Assembly: GCF_030866805.1 (NCBI RefSeq)
Contig: NZ_CP133019.1
Coordinates: forward strand, 62,001 to 126,000
Reading direction: 5' to 3'
Length of the DNA stretch: 64,000 nt
Source of the DNA: Microbacterium terrisoli
GTDB taxonomy: Bacteria; Actinomycetota; Actinomycetes; Actinomycetales; Microbacteriaceae
Part shown: in pieces, positions 62,635 through 64,000 of the stretch
How the letters are laid out: each line of letters starts with the position of its first letter
Numbering within the stretch: position 1 is the stretch's first letter
The notes under the pieces: generated by a model
What the model saw: only the letters and a program-made list of their open reading frames with translations
What the model was told of the DNA's origin: nothing
The model's database searches: none
Made by a program: the position numbers and the translations under genes

Positions 62635-64000
62635 CTACGGGGCAGCGTCGTCGGCAGCGTCGTCGGCAGCGTCGCCGGGCGCGTAGCGCCGCAGCGAGCT
62701 CTCGACGTTCTGCGTCGCTGCGCGGGCGCTGGGCACGTATCCGAGCACCGCGCCGGTGAAGCATTCTGCATCGAGGGTTCGCAGGGTCAGGTCCGTGCGG
62801 GCGGTGACCGTCGCGGTGCGCGGCGTGCTGCGCAGCAGCGCGATCTCGCCGAAGCCTTCACCGGCTCCGAGCGTGGTGATCCGTCGTCCCGCACCCCAGA
62901 CATCCGCCTCTCCGGACTCGATGACGTAGTAAAGGTCGCCCACGTCGCCCTGTGCGAACACCGTCTCGCCGGTGGATGTCGTCACCGTCTGCAGCCCGCG
63001 GGCGAGCTGTTCGACGGCGGGCAGCGGCAGCGGGTCGAGCATCGGCACGTTCTGCAGCAGTCCGATCTCGGCGTCCAGCGCCGCCACCGAACGGTCGAGC
63101 GTGCGCAGGCGCCACCACGACGCGACAGCCAGTGCCGGGCAGAGCAGCCCGATGGCGATCAGCGCGACTTCGATGCTGAACCACTGGATCAAGGCCGAGG
63201 CGAGCATCGATCCGGCACCCGTGGCGATCGCGCCGAGGCTCTCGAGCAGCGTGAACACCCGGGCCATCGCCGTGTCGGGTGCCAGCCGGCCGATCAGCGT
63301 GAAGCCGGCCGCGTCGACCAGCGCGTTGCCGGCACCGACCAGCGCCAGCATGGATAGGGCGGTCGCCTGCTGTGGAAATACGCCGATCAGGGCGAAAGGC
63401 AGGCCCCAGAGGCCGATGCCGATCGCGAACCAGGCGCCCAGCCGCCACGTGCTCACCAGAATCGATACCGCGAGCGAGCCGATCACCGCACCTGCGCCGA
63501 GGGCGGCCATGAGGGTTCCCGTGCCGGCCTCGCCCATGCTCAGCAGCTGGACGGCCACGACGACCGAGAAGACGATGAGCGCACCGCGGGTGAGGATCTG
63601 TGCGGTGGTCAGCGTGAGCACCAGGGTCAGGTCGCGGCGGTGGATGACGACCTGGATGCCCTCGATCGCCTCTCGCACCAGGGCGGGTCTTCGCTCCGGC
63701 GTCTGCCGCGCGGGCGCGTCATAGCGCAACCCGAAGACCAGCGCCGCGGCGCACAGTCCCGCCGCCCCGGAGACCGCCATGACCGCTGCGACGTTCACGG
63801 TGGCGATCAGCACGGCAGCCACAGCCGGACCGATGAGGTTCGCCGTCGAGTCCAGCAGCCCCCGCACGACGTTCGCACTGGTCAGCTCGCGTCCGCTGCG
63901 GCTCAGCGTCGGCAGCAGTGCGGAGTGCGCGGGCCGGTACAGGGTTGCGGGCACCGCAGAGGCTGCGGCCAGCAGCAGCACCACGGCGAGTGGGCCTGAC
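62635..64000 (-). CDS. MFS-type permease fused to a cyclic-nucleotide-binding-like domain, 5' part missing
   Basis: The gene runs off the right window edge. The visible 455 residues hold the C-terminal half of an MFS permease (about eight helices, with RPAHSALLPTLSRSGRELTSANVVRGL typical of the MFS_3 group) and, after about residue 320, a CRP-like cNMP-binding module with TVFAQGDVGDLYYVIESGEADVWGAGRRITTLGAGEGFGEIALL. The fusion suggests transport tuned by a nucleotide or other ligand. The end is Asp/Ala-rich with three short repeats. Substrate unknown. Confidence 0.85.
   Translation of the reverse strand, partial: SGPLAVVLLLAAASAVPATLYRPAHSALLPTLSRSGRELTSANVVRGLLDSTANLIGPAVAAVLIATVNVAAVMAVSGAAGLCAAALVFGLRYDAPARQTPERRPALVREAIEGIQVVIHRRDLTLVLTLTTAQILTRGALIVFSVVVAVQLLSMGEAGTGTLMAALGAGAVIGSLAVSILVSTWRLGAWFAIGIGLWGLPFALIGVFPQQATALSMLALVGAGNALVDAAGFTLIGRLAPDTAMARVFTLLESLGAIATGAGSMLASALIQWFSIEVALIAIGLLCPALAVASWWRLRTLDRSVAALDAEIGLLQNVPMLDPLPLPAVEQLARGLQTVTTSTGETVFAQGDVGDLYYVIESGEADVWGAGRRITTLGAGEGFGEIALLRSTPRTATVTARTDLTLRTLDAECFTGAVLGYVPSARAATQNVESSLRRYAPGDAADDAADDAAP

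Overview
This is 64 kb of one contiguous, GC-rich bacterial chromosome with short intergenic gaps, frequent 1-4 base gene overlaps, GTG starts, and lipoprotein, LPXTG and LacI-controlled sugar-uptake genes. The gene set (long-type argG, separate purL and purSQ, cebEFG-bglC-cebR, SufSU, actinobacterial NagZ lipoprotein, WXG100/YbaB-type secretion genes) points to an actinobacterium, most likely Microbacteriaceae (Microbacterium-like). The genus is inferred. No rRNA, tRNA, CRISPR array, prophage or IS element was seen.

Layout. 1-7 kb: end of an MnhG-type antiporter subunit, a secreted lytic transglycosylase-like protein, HrpB helicase and a membrane-anchored penicillin-acylase-family Ntn hydrolase. 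7-11.4 kb: a large LPXTG-anchored surface protein with ten TIG repeats. 11.4-17.2 kb: argG, purA, a lactonase-like protein, an AI-2E family permease and chorismate mutase. 17.6-21 kb: a glycine-betaine type ABC system (proVWX). 21-26.5 kb: purL followed by a 44-residue membrane peptide, a marR-SDR pair with a clear operator, and yaeQ. 26.6-32.7 kb: a ThDP-dependent enzyme, a NitT/TauT-type ABC transporter with two different permeases, and a LysR regulator; the substrate is unknown. 32.7-35 kb: a frameshifted SdpI-like gene, then sufS-sufU. 35.1-37.5 kb: a compact type VII secretion polymorphic-toxin module (YbaB-like, small helical partner, toxin with a ParB-like C-terminus, SUKH-like immunity), followed by kptA. 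38-40.6 kb: alpha/beta hydrolase, ArsR regulator and tandem-SRPBCC gene, with two matching operator-promoters. 40.6-55.1 kb: KimA-like transporter, TetR and F420/NADP oxidoreductase, alpha-glucosidase with its LacI regulator, aldehyde dehydrogenase, apt, NagZ lipoprotein, 2-hydroxyacid dehydrogenase, a Met-type ABC importer and purSQ. 55.2-61.4 kb: the cellobiose locus cebEFG-bglC-cebR with two perfect CebR boxes. 61.5-64 kb: DUF1801 protein, GNAT and a truncated MFS protein with a cyclic-nucleotide-binding-like domain.

The most unusual items are the toxin-immunity module, the ThDP/ABC/LysR cluster of unknown substrate, the twin promoters carrying CAACCA-N2-TGGTTG operators, and several long, imperfectly related inverted repeats that lie between genes and once inside a coding sequence.
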